DNA of 52,807 nucleotides. It comes from Kordiimonadaceae bacterium UBA4441 (GTDB lineage Bacteria > Pseudomonadota > Alphaproteobacteria > Sphingomonadales > Emcibacteraceae). Both the position numbers and the translations under genes were made by a program. Shown here in pieces: positions 1 through 9,499 of the stretch; the first letter of the stretch is position 1; each line of letters opens with the position of its first letter. Where the stretch lies: contig DGPL01000047.1 in assembly GCA_002390425.1 (NCBI GenBank), positions 53,178-105,984 on the forward strand, written 5' to 3'. Below the pieces are notes generated by a model that made no database searches, was not told the origin of the DNA, and worked only from the letters and a program-made list of their open reading frames with translations.

Positions 1-247
1 AGCGGCTGCCCCGGCTGCCCAGCCTGCTAGTAGTACAGCAGCGGCTGCAGCTGAAATGCCAGCAGCAGCTACCCAAGAAGCTAATGCGGAAGGCGGGCGT
101 CCGAATTTTGCAAATATGACACCTGAACAGCGCCGCGCCGCAGTCGCAAACATGACACCTGAACAGCGACAAGCACTACAAGCGCGCCGCGCGGCAAGAC
201 AAGCCGCTGGTGGCGGTCAAGGTGGTCGACCACAAGGAGCTAACTGA
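1..247 (+). CDS. C-terminal tail of RND membrane-fusion (periplasmic adaptor) protein, partial
   Basis: An open frame runs in from the left window edge (first full codon at base 2) and stops with TGA at 245-247. Only about 81 C-terminal residues are visible: an Ala/Pro/Gln-rich low-complexity stretch, two copies of an MTPEQR motif spaced 12 residues apart, and a Gly/Arg/Gln-rich end. The stop codon shares its last base with the ATG of the following RND pump, so translation is probably coupled. That position, directly before an RND permease, is where the periplasmic adaptor gene normally sits. The adaptor identity is therefore inferred from context, because no core domain is inside the window. 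Confidence 0.6.
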   Translation, partial: AAAPAAQPASSTAAAAAEMPAAATQEANAEGGRPNFANMTPEQRRAAVANMTPEQRQALQARRAARQAAGGGQGGRPQGAN

Positions 248-3200
248 TGAAAAATATAATTGCTTGGTTTGCAGACAATCATGTCGCGGCTAATTTATTA
301 ATGGTTCTGATCATTGTGGGCGGCGTAGTGAGCATGCCGCTTTTAAGAACAGAAGTCTTTCCTGTTGTTGCGTCCGATGAAATTACTGTTGAAGTGAGTT
401 ATCTTGGCGCCGGCCCTCAAGAAGTAGAAGACAATATCACTATTCCGATCGAGGAAACTTTAAAAGGCGTCCCTAATATTCGAAAAATGTCTTCACGTTC
501 ATCACGTGGCGCTTCAACCGTTACTTTACAACTCGAACCCGGTGCTAATATTCAAATCGTGATGGATGAAGTACAGTCACGAATAGATGGAATTCGATCC
601 TTCCCGCGTGATATTGAACCGCCCAGAGTGCGCCATAATATCCAAAATGATGATATTATTGATGTGATCGTTTCTGGTGATACGGATCAAAAAACATTGG
701 CGCAAGTCGCCAGGCGCGTAAGAGCCGATTTACTAGCCTTGCCAGATGTAACACTAATCGATATTCGCGGAATGCCGCCGACAACCATTAGCATCGAGGT
801 TTCAGAATTTGATCTTCGTCGTCTTGGTATTTCAATGGCTACTGTCGCCAACGCAATTAGTGCCAGTTCGGTCGACATTTCCGTAGGTTCCATTAGAACG
901 GAAATGAGACCTTTACAAATTCGTGCCGAAGGCCGCGCCTATTATGCGGATGAATTTAAAGAAATCACCATTATGCAGCAATCTAATGGTACCCGGATTA
1001 AATTGGGTGATATCGCTGAAATTAAAGATGGTGTTAGCGAACGACCGTTCATATTCCGCTCAAAAGGGAAGCCATCGATTGTTATGGAAACGCAGCTGAG
1101 CCCAGGACAGGATGTGTTAAAGTTAACGACTGCCGTAAATGAATACCTTGAAACAGCACAACCCACTTTCCCACAAGGCATCACCGTTTCAACATGGCGC
1201 GACGATAGTGTTGAATTTTATCAGCGTCTTGAAATGCTGATCTCAAATAGTTTATCTGGGCTTGTTCTCGTGTTTGTATTATTGGTTCTTTTCCTGCGTC
1301 TTGATCTGGCACTATGGGTAACATTTGGTATTGCGATTGCCTTTAGTGGGTCATTTATGGTGATGAAATTACTGGATTTCTCGATTAATCAGATATCGCT
1401 CTTTGGGTTTTTGCTGGTGCTCGGGATCGTGGTCGACGATGCCATTGTGATCGGTGAAGGAATTCACGCGACCCAGCGGCGCGGTAAAAAAGGTCTTAAG
1501 GGGGCGATACATGGCGCTCAAAGCCTCTCATTACCAATTACTTTATCCGTTTTCACTACAATATTGGCAGTGGCACCCTTGCTTCTTTTTGTATCGGAAA
1601 CAGGACAGCAAGCACGCGATATCGCGATTGTGGTCGCAGGGGCGCTTATTTTCTCACTTGTGGAATGCCTATTGATTTTGCCTAATCATTTATCGGGAAC
1701 GAAACATTTTGAGCTTAAATATGATTGGTATCAAAAGTTTCTAAAATTCCAACGTAAAGTAGCCCAATGGTTGATTGATTTCTCGCGTTATAAGTATAAG
1801 CCATTTGTAGAAAAATGTTTGCGCGTTAAATACTTGACGGCTGCGATTTTCTTTTCCGTTTTGATATTGTTTACCACCGCTTATGTACTTGGGTTTATTC
1901 GATCGTCATTTAACCCTGAAATTCCAAGTAATATTCTTCGTTATTCTGTTGAGCTTTCCGAAACTGCTCCTGATGGAACGGGTGAACGCCTTCATGATGA
2001 AATGGTATCTGCAATTAGTGGGCCAGGCGGTATTGAAGAAGAATATGAAGCGAAAACAGGTTTAGCGCGAAATATTCTCTTTCCAAATTATAGCAGTTTT
2101 GCTTTTGGGAATCGTATTTTTATGTCTCTTGAAATGTCATCAGAAGCGATGGCGATTCTTGACGCGGAAGTGATAATGAATGAATGGCAGGAACGTGTCG
2201 GTGAAATTCCAGAAGCGGTTGAAGTGACGCTTCGAAATTCAAGGAACACTGGTCGCCGTGGCGGGGATTTGAGTTTCTTTGTTGCTGCAAGTAATGATGC
2301 TGATCTTGAGGCATCCGTAGAGCGTATTAAGCTTGAAATGCGCAATATTCAAGGACTGACGCAAATTTATGATAATCGTGATCAACAAAGTCAGGAACTG
2401 CGTTTGGCACTAAAACCAGAAGCGGAACATTATGGACTAACATTGAGTGCCTTAAGTGATCAAGTTCGACTTGGTTTCTTTGGTCGGATCGTGCAGCGTA
2501 TACCGCGTGATGGTGAAACCATTGATATCCATGTGCGTTATCCATTAGAGGCACGTCAGGATATGAATGCATTACGCGAAATGTATATTCAAACGCCTGA
2601 TGGTGGTGAAATACCGTTTAATCTGGTCGCAGAAATGGAATATGTACCTGTTTTGAATGCACCGGAACGGATTAACGGGCAAAATATTATTAAAGTTCAG
2701 GCACGCATGAATAAAAATATCGTGTCACCTTATGAAGCTTATAAATTTCTTGATGAAGGAATTTTCCAAGAAATGGAAGGTGAGATAAGCGGCTTTACTG
2801 TTATTCCTGACGGATCTGTAGAGGAACAAGCAATTTTCTTTGATGAAATAAGTTTTTATCTTTCACTTGTTTTGTTGGCAATATATGCGCTTCTTGCGAT
2901 TGGTTTAAGGTCTTATGTCGAGCCACTCATCATTTTAACGGCAATTCCCTTTGGATTTGTAGGCGCGCTTATCGGCCATTTAATAATGGGCATGCCGGTT
3001 AGTCTCTATTCATTCTTGGGGCTTTTCGCAGCCGCGGGTGTTGTGGTGAATGATAATCTTGTACTGGTTGACTGTATCAAACGACTTAAGAAAGAAGGTA
3101 TGAAATATACCGAGGCTATTGCCGAAGGTGGACGTATGCGTTTTCGTGCTATTATTCTGACATCTATTACCACGTTTGTTGGTTTGGTACCGATCATGCT

Positions 3201-3405
3201 TGAAACCAGTTATCAGGCGATATTTATCATTCCAATGGTTGTGTCTTTAACCTTTGGCGTGCTCTTTGCGACGATGATTACACTCGTGCTTGTGCCATGT
3301 CTTTATGATATTAAGGACACGGTCGCTGAAAAACTATCATTCTTAAGATCAACAGATGATAGAGGTGTCGGCGAAGAAAATGAAGAGGTCGGCGCTGCCG
3401 AATAA
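247..3405 (+). CDS. RND efflux transporter permease subunit
   Basis: Inner-membrane proton-driven efflux pump of the AcrB/MdtB (HAE-1-like) superfamily, 1052 residues, which is the usual family length. The N-terminus has the typical first helix (residues 10-30) followed by the porter domain entry motif around LLRTEVFP. The intramembrane proton-relay aspartates are visible as D397-D398 in the motif GIVVDDAIV, in transmembrane segment 4. A second membrane bundle lies in the last 200 residues (VVVNDNLVLVDC). ATG overlaps the stop of the upstream adaptor tail by one base, indicating an operon; no outer-membrane channel gene follows. The substrate cannot be told from sequence. Confidence 0.93.
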   Translation: MKNIIAWFADNHVAANLLMVLIIVGGVVSMPLLRTEVFPVVASDEITVEVSYLGAGPQEVEDNITIPIEETLKGVPNIRKMSSRSSRGASTVTLQLEPGANIQIVMDEVQSRIDGIRSFPRDIEPPRVRHNIQNDDIIDVIVSGDTDQKTLAQVARRVRADLLALPDVTLIDIRGMPPTTISIEVSEFDLRRLGISMATVANAISASSVDISVGSIRTEMRPLQIRAEGRAYYADEFKEITIMQQSNGTRIKLGDIAEIKDGVSERPFIFRSKGKPSIVMETQLSPGQDVLKLTTAVNEYLETAQPTFPQGITVSTWRDDSVEFYQRLEMLISNSLSGLVLVFVLLVLFLRLDLALWVTFGIAIAFSGSFMVMKLLDFSINQISLFGFLLVLGIVVDDAIVIGEGIHATQRRGKKGLKGAIHGAQSLSLPITLSVFTTILAVAPLLLFVSETGQQARDIAIVVAGALIFSLVECLLILPNHLSGTKHFELKYDWYQKFLKFQRKVAQWLIDFSRYKYKPFVEKCLRVKYLTAAIFFSVLILFTTAYVLGFIRSSFNPEIPSNILRYSVELSETAPDGTGERLHDEMVSAISGPGGIEEEYEAKTGLARNILFPNYSSFAFGNRIFMSLEMSSEAMAILDAEVIMNEWQERVGEIPEAVEVTLRNSRNTGRRGGDLSFFVAASNDADLEASVERIKLEMRNIQGLTQIYDNRDQQSQELRLALKPEAEHYGLTLSALSDQVRLGFFGRIVQRIPRDGETIDIHVRYPLEARQDMNALREMYIQTPDGGEIPFNLVAEMEYVPVLNAPERINGQNIIKVQARMNKNIVSPYEAYKFLDEGIFQEMEGEISGFTVIPDGSVEEQAIFFDEISFYLSLVLLAIYALLAIGLRSYVEPLIILTAIPFGFVGALIGHLIMGMPVSLYSFLGLFAAAGVVVNDNLVLVDCIKRLKKEGMKYTEAIAEGGRMRFRAIILTSITTFVGLVPIMLETSYQAIFIIPMVVSLTFGVLFATMITLVLVPCLYDIKDTVAEKLSFLRSTDDRGVGEENEEVGAAE

Positions 3406-3414
3406 TCGCTTTAT

Positions 3415-3732
3415 TTAATCAGGATAGGGGATCTCTACGGTTATACCGTCGAGGTCCTCTTTCATAATAACCTGACAACTAAGTCGGCTTCCCATTTTAC
3501 GACCATTTAAAAAATCAAGTAAGGCACTCTCGTCTTCATCGGCATAACCAACCTTATGAAGATCTGTTGGCTCAAAGATAATATGACAAGTGGCGCATGC
3601 GCAGGCGCCCCCACAATCAGCATCGATGCCATCGACATTATTTTTTACGGCGATTTCCATTAATGTATCGCCAACGGGGGCCTCTACAGTAAACTTTTCT
3701 TTTTCAGGGGAGATATAAGTAAATTTTGGCAT
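3415..3732 (-). CDS. [2Fe-2S] ferredoxin, adrenodoxin type
   Basis: Small soluble electron carrier of 105 residues. The cluster ligands fit the adrenodoxin/putidaredoxin pattern C-x5-C-x2-C...C: C40, C46, C49 and C86, with an additional C44 inside the loop. Such ferredoxins pass single electrons from a reductase to a P450, hydroxylase or Fe-S assembly partner. No obvious redox partner gene is adjacent; the upstream neighbour on the same strand is the Lrp-type regulator, 24 bases away, so the two may be cotranscribed. The gene is convergent with the RND pump and separated from it by 9 bases. Confidence 0.92.
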   Translation of the reverse strand: MPKFTYISPEKEKFTVEAPVGDTLMEIAVKNNVDGIDADCGGACACATCHIIFEPTDLHKVGYADEDESALLDFLNGRKMGSRLSCQVIMKEDLDGITVEIPYPD

Positions 3733-3756
3733 TTTGATATTTTATTCCATTAACAG

Positions 3757-4239
3757 TTATTGACTTACATTAATTGCATTACTCGCTTTAATTTCTTCCA
3801 TAACCACATACGTATGGGTATTTTTTATCCCGCCGATGGTTGATAATTTCTCGGCCAAGAACATTCTATAATGCTCCATATCACTGGTTCTGACCTTTAT
3901 GAGATAATCGAAACCCCCTGCCACCATGTGGCATTCTTGAACCTCATCCATCGCAAGCACTTCTTTACTAAATGCATCAAATGCTTCTGTTGTGGTACGA
4001 TCAAGTGAAACCTCTATAAAAGAAACAAGCGCGGCATTAAGCATTTTTGGATTTAAGATAGCGACATAATTCTTAATATAGCCTTCTTTTTCCAGCCTCT
4101 TAACACGTTCCAAGCAGGGTGTTGGACTTAAATGGATCATATCGGCAAGTTTTACATTGGATATGCGACCGTCTTTTTGCAATAGTTGCAAAATTTTTCG
4201 ATCAATTTTGTCTAACTTTCTAATGGCGTTTTGTACCAT
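3757..4239 (-). CDS. Lrp/AsnC family transcriptional regulator (PutR-like)
   Basis: A 160-residue protein with the two expected domains: an N-terminal helix-turn-helix (about residues 8-60, with DRKILQLLQKDGR and LSPTPCLERVKRLE) and a C-terminal RAM/AsnC ligand-binding domain (about 65-150, with the GGFDYLIKV stretch). It faces away from a cluster holding L-serine dehydratase and PutA. In alphaproteobacteria an Lrp-type activator called PutR, often divergent from putA, responds to proline. Here sdaA and a small gene intervene, so the assignment to proline control is an inference from position and family. Confidence 0.85.
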   Translation of the reverse strand: MVQNAIRKLDKIDRKILQLLQKDGRISNVKLADMIHLSPTPCLERVKRLEKEGYIKNYVAILNPKMLNAALVSFIEVSLDRTTTEAFDAFSKEVLAMDEVQECHMVAGGFDYLIKVRTSDMEHYRMFLAEKLSTIGGIKNTHTYVVMEEIKASNAINVSQ

Positions 4240-4539
4240 GTAAAATCCCTTCGATATCGTTTTGGGGTATTTCTCTACATATTTCTATTCAATAAGACTC
4301 AATACGTATAGAATCATAATAATACAATATTTTATGCTAATAACTTGCAAATAAACAGATATAAATATACCGTAAATTTTAATGCTCCGAAATCAAGTGG
4401 AAATTATAAAATTCTTTGATTGACTTTGAGGGTTTAGGGGCGTAAATGCTGTGTGATTTTAAGGCATTATATTGCCACAATTATCGATAATACTGTGTTG
4501 TAGTAACAATTTAGTCAGTATCAAAGAACAGGTAAAACC
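4240..4539. promoter_or_regulatory. Divergent intergenic region between Lrp-type regulator and small ORF/sdaA
   Basis: Three hundred AT-rich bases lie between two divergent transcription units and must hold promoters for both. A possible -35 hexamer TTGACT at 4420-4425 is followed 17 bases later by TAAATG, a weak -10 match. No RNA gene or strong hairpin is seen. Lrp-family sites are degenerate and none can be called with certainty. Confidence 0.4.
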
Positions 4540-4686
4540 ATGAGCGAAGAAACTATTGAAGAGCTTGCCAAAAAACTGATCCGCCGCATGGGTCGCAGTC
4601 AAGCAATTGAAATATGTAAAGCGAATAAATGGTTAAGGGTATTAGAGCATATCAAGTCTCTTGATAAGAACGCTCAAAACGCATAA
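4540..4686 (+). CDS. Small 48-residue protein of unknown function
   Basis: ATG at 4540 to TAA at 4684-4686 gives a 48-residue, highly charged, largely helical protein beginning MSEETIEELAKKLIRRMG and containing ICKANKWLRVLEHIK. A purine-rich AGAACAGG precedes the ATG by several bases. It sits 57 bases before sdaA in the same direction and downstream of the divergent promoter region, so it may be the first gene of the sdaA transcript. I do not recognise the family. Codon use looks like a real gene rather than random AT-rich sequence, but the short length leaves doubt. Confidence 0.5.
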   Translation: MSEETIEELAKKLIRRMGRSQAIEICKANKWLRVLEHIKSLDKNAQNA

Positions 4687-4743
4687 GCTGCGTTTCAGCA
4701 TCTTTTTCAGTAAACTCCCTAGTGAAACGATAAGGGTGAGGGC

Positions 4744-6117
4744 ATGTATTACAGCGTTTTCAACCTCTTTAAAATTGGTGTTGGGCCTTCAAGTTCCCAT
4801 ACAGTTGGCCCTATGGTCGCGGCCAATTTATTCCTGAAATCGATCAATAACATCAGTGATGTCGAATCCGTTAAAGTTGACGTATATGGCTCTCTTGCAT
4901 TAACGGGTTTTGGCCACGCTACTGATAAAGCTTTACTGATGGGTCTAGAAGGCCAGGAGCCTGCAACAATTGACCCTGCAATTATTGACGGGCGGTGCGA
5001 GGAAATCAGAAATAGTAATCGTTTAAAACTTCTAGGTGATAATGAAATATCTTTCGTATTCAAAGATCACATGCTGTTTCACATGGAAGAACTGTTACCA
5101 CATCACAGTAACGGACTAACTTTTTCAGCCTTTGATGGTAACGGAAAAATTATATCCAAAGACAATTATTATTCTGTTGGTGGCGGTGCCGTCATGAGCG
5201 AAGCAGATTTTGGCCGAAATACCCCTCCACCTGATGAAGTGCCTGTTCCTTATCCTTTTAATACCGGGCAAGATTTACTAGAGCTATGTGAAAAGCATGA
5301 AATGACAATAGCCGAGTTGATTATGGAGAACGAAAAAGCACTTTTATCTGAGGAAGAAATTAAAGCGGGTCTTGATAATATTCATGAGGCGATGGAATTC
5401 TCCATCAATCGGGGTTGCGCTAAATCTGGAACACTGCCCGGCTCTTTAAAAGTTGAACGCCGCGCTGCTAAAGTTTTAAATACCTTAAAAGAGACACAGG
5501 AAAAACAGTTGAGGGACCCATCCGTCATATTGGATTGGATTAATCTTTGGGCGCTGGCCGTTAACGAAGAAAATGCAGCAGGTGGCCGTGTGGTTACCGC
5601 ACCCACAAATGGTGCCGCTGGAATTATTCCGGCCGTCTTAAGATATTATAACCGCTTCTATAATCATCGTGACGATAAACAGCCTATCTATGATTTTTTA
5701 CTTACGGCAACGGCTATAGGCTCTCTTTATAAAAAGAATGCCTCTATTTCTGGTGCGGAAGTCGGATGTCAAGGAGAAGTAGGCGTTGCCTGTTCAATGG
5801 CCGCTGGCGGATTGGCCGCCGTTAAAGGAGGCACAGTCCTTCAAGTTGAAAATGCCGCTGAAATCGGTATGGAACATAACCTTGGTCTGACCTGTGACCC
5901 AATCGGTGGGCTTGTGCAAATTCCATGCATAGAAAGAAATGCAATGGGGGCCGTAAAAGCAATTGATGCGGCGCGTTTAGCACTTCATGGTGATGGTAAA
6001 CATCATGTCTCGCTTGATAAGGTAATCGAAACAATGCGCCAAACCGGAAAAGACATGCAATCCAAATATAAAGAAACTTCCCAAGGCGGACTTGCCGTGA
6101 ATGTTGTGGAATGCTAA
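4744..6117 (+). CDS. sdaA: L-serine ammonia-lyase (iron-sulfur dependent)
   Basis: Converts L-serine to pyruvate and ammonia in the cytoplasm. The 457-residue single-chain form has an N-terminal beta domain (about residues 1-150, with the signature GPSSSHTVGP) fused to the catalytic alpha domain. The three cysteines that hold the [4Fe-4S] cluster in this family are seen at C342 (GCQGEVG), C384 (LTCDPIGG) and C395 (IPCIERN), matching the spacing of the E. coli enzyme. The gene lies between an Lrp-type regulator and putA, suggesting a shared amino-acid-catabolic locus. Fe-S dependence implies oxygen sensitivity. Confidence 0.95.
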   Translation: MYYSVFNLFKIGVGPSSSHTVGPMVAANLFLKSINNISDVESVKVDVYGSLALTGFGHATDKALLMGLEGQEPATIDPAIIDGRCEEIRNSNRLKLLGDNEISFVFKDHMLFHMEELLPHHSNGLTFSAFDGNGKIISKDNYYSVGGGAVMSEADFGRNTPPPDEVPVPYPFNTGQDLLELCEKHEMTIAELIMENEKALLSEEEIKAGLDNIHEAMEFSINRGCAKSGTLPGSLKVERRAAKVLNTLKETQEKQLRDPSVILDWINLWALAVNEENAAGGRVVTAPTNGAAGIIPAVLRYYNRFYNHRDDKQPIYDFLLTATAIGSLYKKNASISGAEVGCQGEVGVACSMAAGGLAAVKGGTVLQVENAAEIGMEHNLGLTCDPIGGLVQIPCIERNAMGAVKAIDAARLALHGDGKHHVSLDKVIETMRQTGKDMQSKYKETSQGGLAVNVVEC

Positions 6118-6176
6118 CAGCATAAAATTCTAAAAATTTATCAGTTTACTAGATTATATATCGGTATAAATTCTAT

Positions 6177-6201
6177 AATAGTAGGACATTTGGCTACTAT
6201 T
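6177..6201. promoter_or_regulatory. Inverted repeat upstream of putA, candidate operator
   Basis: A perfect inverted repeat, AATAGTAG (6177-6184) and CTACTATT (6194-6201) with a nine-base spacer, lies about 50 bases upstream of the putA start. It has no U-run after it, so it is not a good terminator for sdaA. An operator for the nearby Lrp-type regulator or another dimeric repressor is plausible, but this rests on position alone. Confidence 0.35.
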
Positions 6202-6252
6202 GTGACTATATTCATGTGAATTACTTTTCATGATTAATAAGGAGTGTACGAC

Positions 6253-9200
6253 ATGTATTCTTTAAATGATCGTAAAAAGATCGAAACTTTATCACGTGAA
6301 GACATCAGATTAAGTCTGCGTCAAATGCTTCATGGTGACGAAGAAAAATGTATAGAAAACTTATTGCATGCGACGGAATTGACAGTCGCAGAGCGTAACC
6401 GTTTAGTGGAACGCGCCCGTGATTTCGTTGTGAAATCGCGTGACGAAAGTGATAATCAAGGAACAATGGATTACTTCTTACAAGAGTTTGACCTTTCCAA
6501 TAAAGAGGGGGTTGCCCTTATGTGTCTTGCTGAATCGCTTCTAAGAGTACCAGATGGGGCCACAGCAGATAAATTAATCTCAGAAAAAATTAAAGCCGGC
6601 CGCTGGTCCGACCACAAAGGCAGTTCAGAGAGCACTTTTGTAAATGCTTCCACATGGGGATTAATGCTTACGGGTGAATTTGTTGATCTAAGTGATGTAC
6701 GTGGTAATTCTGATAACTGGTTTAAAACTTTTGTCAAAAAAGCAGGCGAACCAGTCGTACGTACTGCGATTATGCAAGCCATGCGAATTATGGGAGGACA
6801 ATATGTTCTTGGACGTACTATTGATGAAGCCATTAGTCGCGGCATAAAAGAAAATAAACCGGGTACTCGTTTCTCATTTGATATGCTTGGTGAAGGGGCG
6901 CGCACACTTGCAGATGCTGACCGATATTTCGAGGCTTATAAAAAAGCAATACTTGAAATTGGTAAACAAGAAACCAAAGACAATTGCTATGAAGCAAATG
7001 GAATTTCAGTGAAATTCTCGGCTCTACATCCAAGATATGAAATGGGACACCGTGATGTGGTTATGGACTTTATGGTTCCCCGTATCATTGAACTTGCGGC
7101 GCTTGCCAAAGAAAACGGTCTTGGCTTTACTATTGATGCTGAAGAAGCAGACCGTCTTGATTTGTCACTTGATATTTTTGAAGTGCTGGCAACTGATCAA
7201 TCGCTTCAAAATTGGGATGGTCTTGGTCTTGTTGTACAAGCCTATCAAAAACGTGCTCCATATGTAATTGATTGGCTAACAACGTTGGGTCGTTACCTTG
7301 GTCGCAAATTTATGGTCCGTCTTGTAAAAGGGGCGTACTGGGATAGCGAAATTAAACACGCCCAAGAAGCAGGTCTATCGGATTATCCGGTTTATACAAG
7401 AAAACCTTCAACTGATTTATCTTATCAGGTTTGTGCTGAAAGATTAATGGCAGCGCGTGACGTGTTTTATCCGCAATTTGCCACTCATAATGCTTATTCA
7501 GTCTCTCTTATCGTTGAACTTGTGAAAAAATGGGACATTGGTGCGTCTGAATTTGAATTCCAACGGTTACATGGTATGGGCCACCTGCTGTATGATATGG
7601 TGAAAGAGAACACTGATGTTGATTTTAATATTCGGGTGTATGCTCCTGTTGGTGCTCATAAAGATTTGCTGCCTTATTTGGTACGCCGTTTACTTGAAAA
7701 TGGTGCAAACAGTTCCTTCGTCAATCGCTTCATGGATAAAGATGTTTCTGTAGAAGAACTCATGCAAGATACCATAAAGATGGTTGAAGAAAAATCACCA
7801 AAACGCCACAGCATGATACCGTTACCTGCAGATATATTAAGTTATTCAAAACGGGAAAAAGTAGACCGTAAAAATGCGGCTGGTTTTGAACTCACGGATC
7901 CTTTGGAAATTGATCGTTTGAATGAAAACTTATCTATTAATTATGATCTAAAGGCGGGCCCAATAGTTAGCGGTGAATTGAAATGGGCAAATATAGAAGA
8001 TGTGTATAACCCGACAACTAGTGAAGTGATGGGTAAAGTATCAATTGCCGGTGATGATGATATTGAATGCGCCTTAAATGCAAGTGCTAAAGCTCAAAAA
8101 TCATGGAATGCTTTGGGTGGCACAGCACGTGCAAAAATATTAAATCAGGCCGCTGATGAACTTGAAAATAAAACGCATTATTTTATGAGCATCGTCGCAA
8201 ATGAAGCCGGCCGAACATTAATGGATGGCCTTTCCGAAGTGCGTGAAGCCGTTGATTTCTTGCGTTATTATGCGGGGCAGGCAATTGAAAATTTCGAAGA
8301 CAGTATTCTTTTGCCAGGACCAACCGGTGAACGTAATGAATTATTCCTTCAAGGACGGGGCACCTTCCTTTGCATAAGCCCGTGGAATTTCCCTCTTGCG
8401 ATATTCCTTGGTCAGGTCTCTGCGGCACTCGCCGCTGGAAATGCGGTGATTGCAAAACCTGCGGAACAAACACCGATTGTCGCCGCGGAAGCCGTGAAAA
8501 TTTTACATGAAGCTGGTGTGCCTGTAGATGTTCTGCATTTAATGACAGGTGATGGTGCAACTGTTGGTGCAAAACTTGTGGCAGATGAACGCATTGACGG
8601 CGTTTGTTTCACGGGTTCGACCGAAACAGCGAAAATCATTAATCGATCTCTAGCGGGACGTGATGGCGCGATTGCGACTTTAATAGCCGAAACGGGTGGG
8701 CAAAATGTCATGATCGTGGATAGCACGGCACTTCCTGAGCAGGTTGTCGATGACGCAATTTCATCTGCATTTCAATCTGCAGGTCAGCGCTGTTCTGCCT
8801 TACGCGTATTATATATTCAAGATGACGTCGCCGATACAATTATCCCAATGTTAAAAGGGGGGATGGACTGCCTATCATTAGGACATCCGACAAATTTGAA
8901 AACGGATGTGGGTCCAGTGATTGATCAAGACGCACGAAAACTTCTTGATGATCATGTTGCCTATATGGAAAAAGAAGGCACTTTACTTCATAAACTTGAT
9001 GCGCCAGTTGACTATGCAAACGGGACCTTTTTTGCCCCGCGTCTTTATGAAATAAAGTCGCTTGATCAACTAAAAAAAGAAGTATTTGGGCCTGTCCTTC
9101 ATGTGATTAGGTACAAGGCATCAAAACTGGATGATATTTTAGCGCAAATTCAAAATACCGGCTTTGGGTTAACCCTTGGTATTCATAGTCGTATTGAAGA

Positions 9201-9432
9201 AAGCGCCGACTATATTTTCCGAAATCTAGATGTTGGAAATACGTATGTTAACCGCAATATTGTTGGTGCGGTGGTTGGTGTACAACCATTTGGTGGGCAA
9301 GGATTATCTGGTACTGGACCAAAAGCAGGCGGACCAAGATATCTTTACCGTTTTGCCACAGAAAAAACTTTGACCATTAATACGGTCGCCACTGGCGGTA
9401 ATACTGAATTATTCGCAATGGAAGAAGAATAA
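6253..9432 (+). CDS. putA: Bifunctional proline dehydrogenase / L-glutamate gamma-semialdehyde dehydrogenase
   Basis: Oxidises proline to glutamate in two linked steps, using FAD and quinone for the first and NAD+ for the second. The FAD-barrel proline dehydrogenase domain covers roughly residues 150-480 (KFSALHPRYE, RLVKGAYWDSEI, FEFQRLHGMGH). The aldehyde dehydrogenase domain runs from about 545 to 1045 (SPWNFPLAI, catalytic E813 in AETGGQN and C847 in AGQRCSA). At 1059 residues it is a short-type PutA, without an obvious N-terminal ribbon-helix-helix DNA-binding domain, so regulation is expected from a separate protein such as the Lrp homologue. I chose ATG 6253 over GTG 6244 because AAGGAG lies at 6239-6244, eight bases before it. 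Confidence 0.97.
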   Translation: MYSLNDRKKIETLSREDIRLSLRQMLHGDEEKCIENLLHATELTVAERNRLVERARDFVVKSRDESDNQGTMDYFLQEFDLSNKEGVALMCLAESLLRVPDGATADKLISEKIKAGRWSDHKGSSESTFVNASTWGLMLTGEFVDLSDVRGNSDNWFKTFVKKAGEPVVRTAIMQAMRIMGGQYVLGRTIDEAISRGIKENKPGTRFSFDMLGEGARTLADADRYFEAYKKAILEIGKQETKDNCYEANGISVKFSALHPRYEMGHRDVVMDFMVPRIIELAALAKENGLGFTIDAEEADRLDLSLDIFEVLATDQSLQNWDGLGLVVQAYQKRAPYVIDWLTTLGRYLGRKFMVRLVKGAYWDSEIKHAQEAGLSDYPVYTRKPSTDLSYQVCAERLMAARDVFYPQFATHNAYSVSLIVELVKKWDIGASEFEFQRLHGMGHLLYDMVKENTDVDFNIRVYAPVGAHKDLLPYLVRRLLENGANSSFVNRFMDKDVSVEELMQDTIKMVEEKSPKRHSMIPLPADILSYSKREKVDRKNAAGFELTDPLEIDRLNENLSINYDLKAGPIVSGELKWANIEDVYNPTTSEVMGKVSIAGDDDIECALNASAKAQKSWNALGGTARAKILNQAADELENKTHYFMSIVANEAGRTLMDGLSEVREAVDFLRYYAGQAIENFEDSILLPGPTGERNELFLQGRGTFLCISPWNFPLAIFLGQVSAALAAGNAVIAKPAEQTPIVAAEAVKILHEAGVPVDVLHLMTGDGATVGAKLVADERIDGVCFTGSTETAKIINRSLAGRDGAIATLIAETGGQNVMIVDSTALPEQVVDDAISSAFQSAGQRCSALRVLYIQDDVADTIIPMLKGGMDCLSLGHPTNLKTDVGPVIDQDARKLLDDHVAYMEKEGTLLHKLDAPVDYANGTFFAPRLYEIKSLDQLKKEVFGPVLHVIRYKASKLDDILAQIQNTGFGLTLGIHSRIEESADYIFRNLDVGNTYVNRNIVGAVVGVQPFGGQGLSGTGPKAGGPRYLYRFATEKTLTINTVATGGNTELFAMEEE

Positions 9433-9499
9433 AGAGTTTGATGACGCTTTAAAATTAGTATGCTAAAAATAATGATCAAAACAATATTTGAGGGTGATC

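Noticed and set aside
6471..6905. Minus-strand 144-codon open frame inside putA
   Set aside because: It lies fully antisense to a well-supported enzyme domain and its translation shows no recognisable motif.
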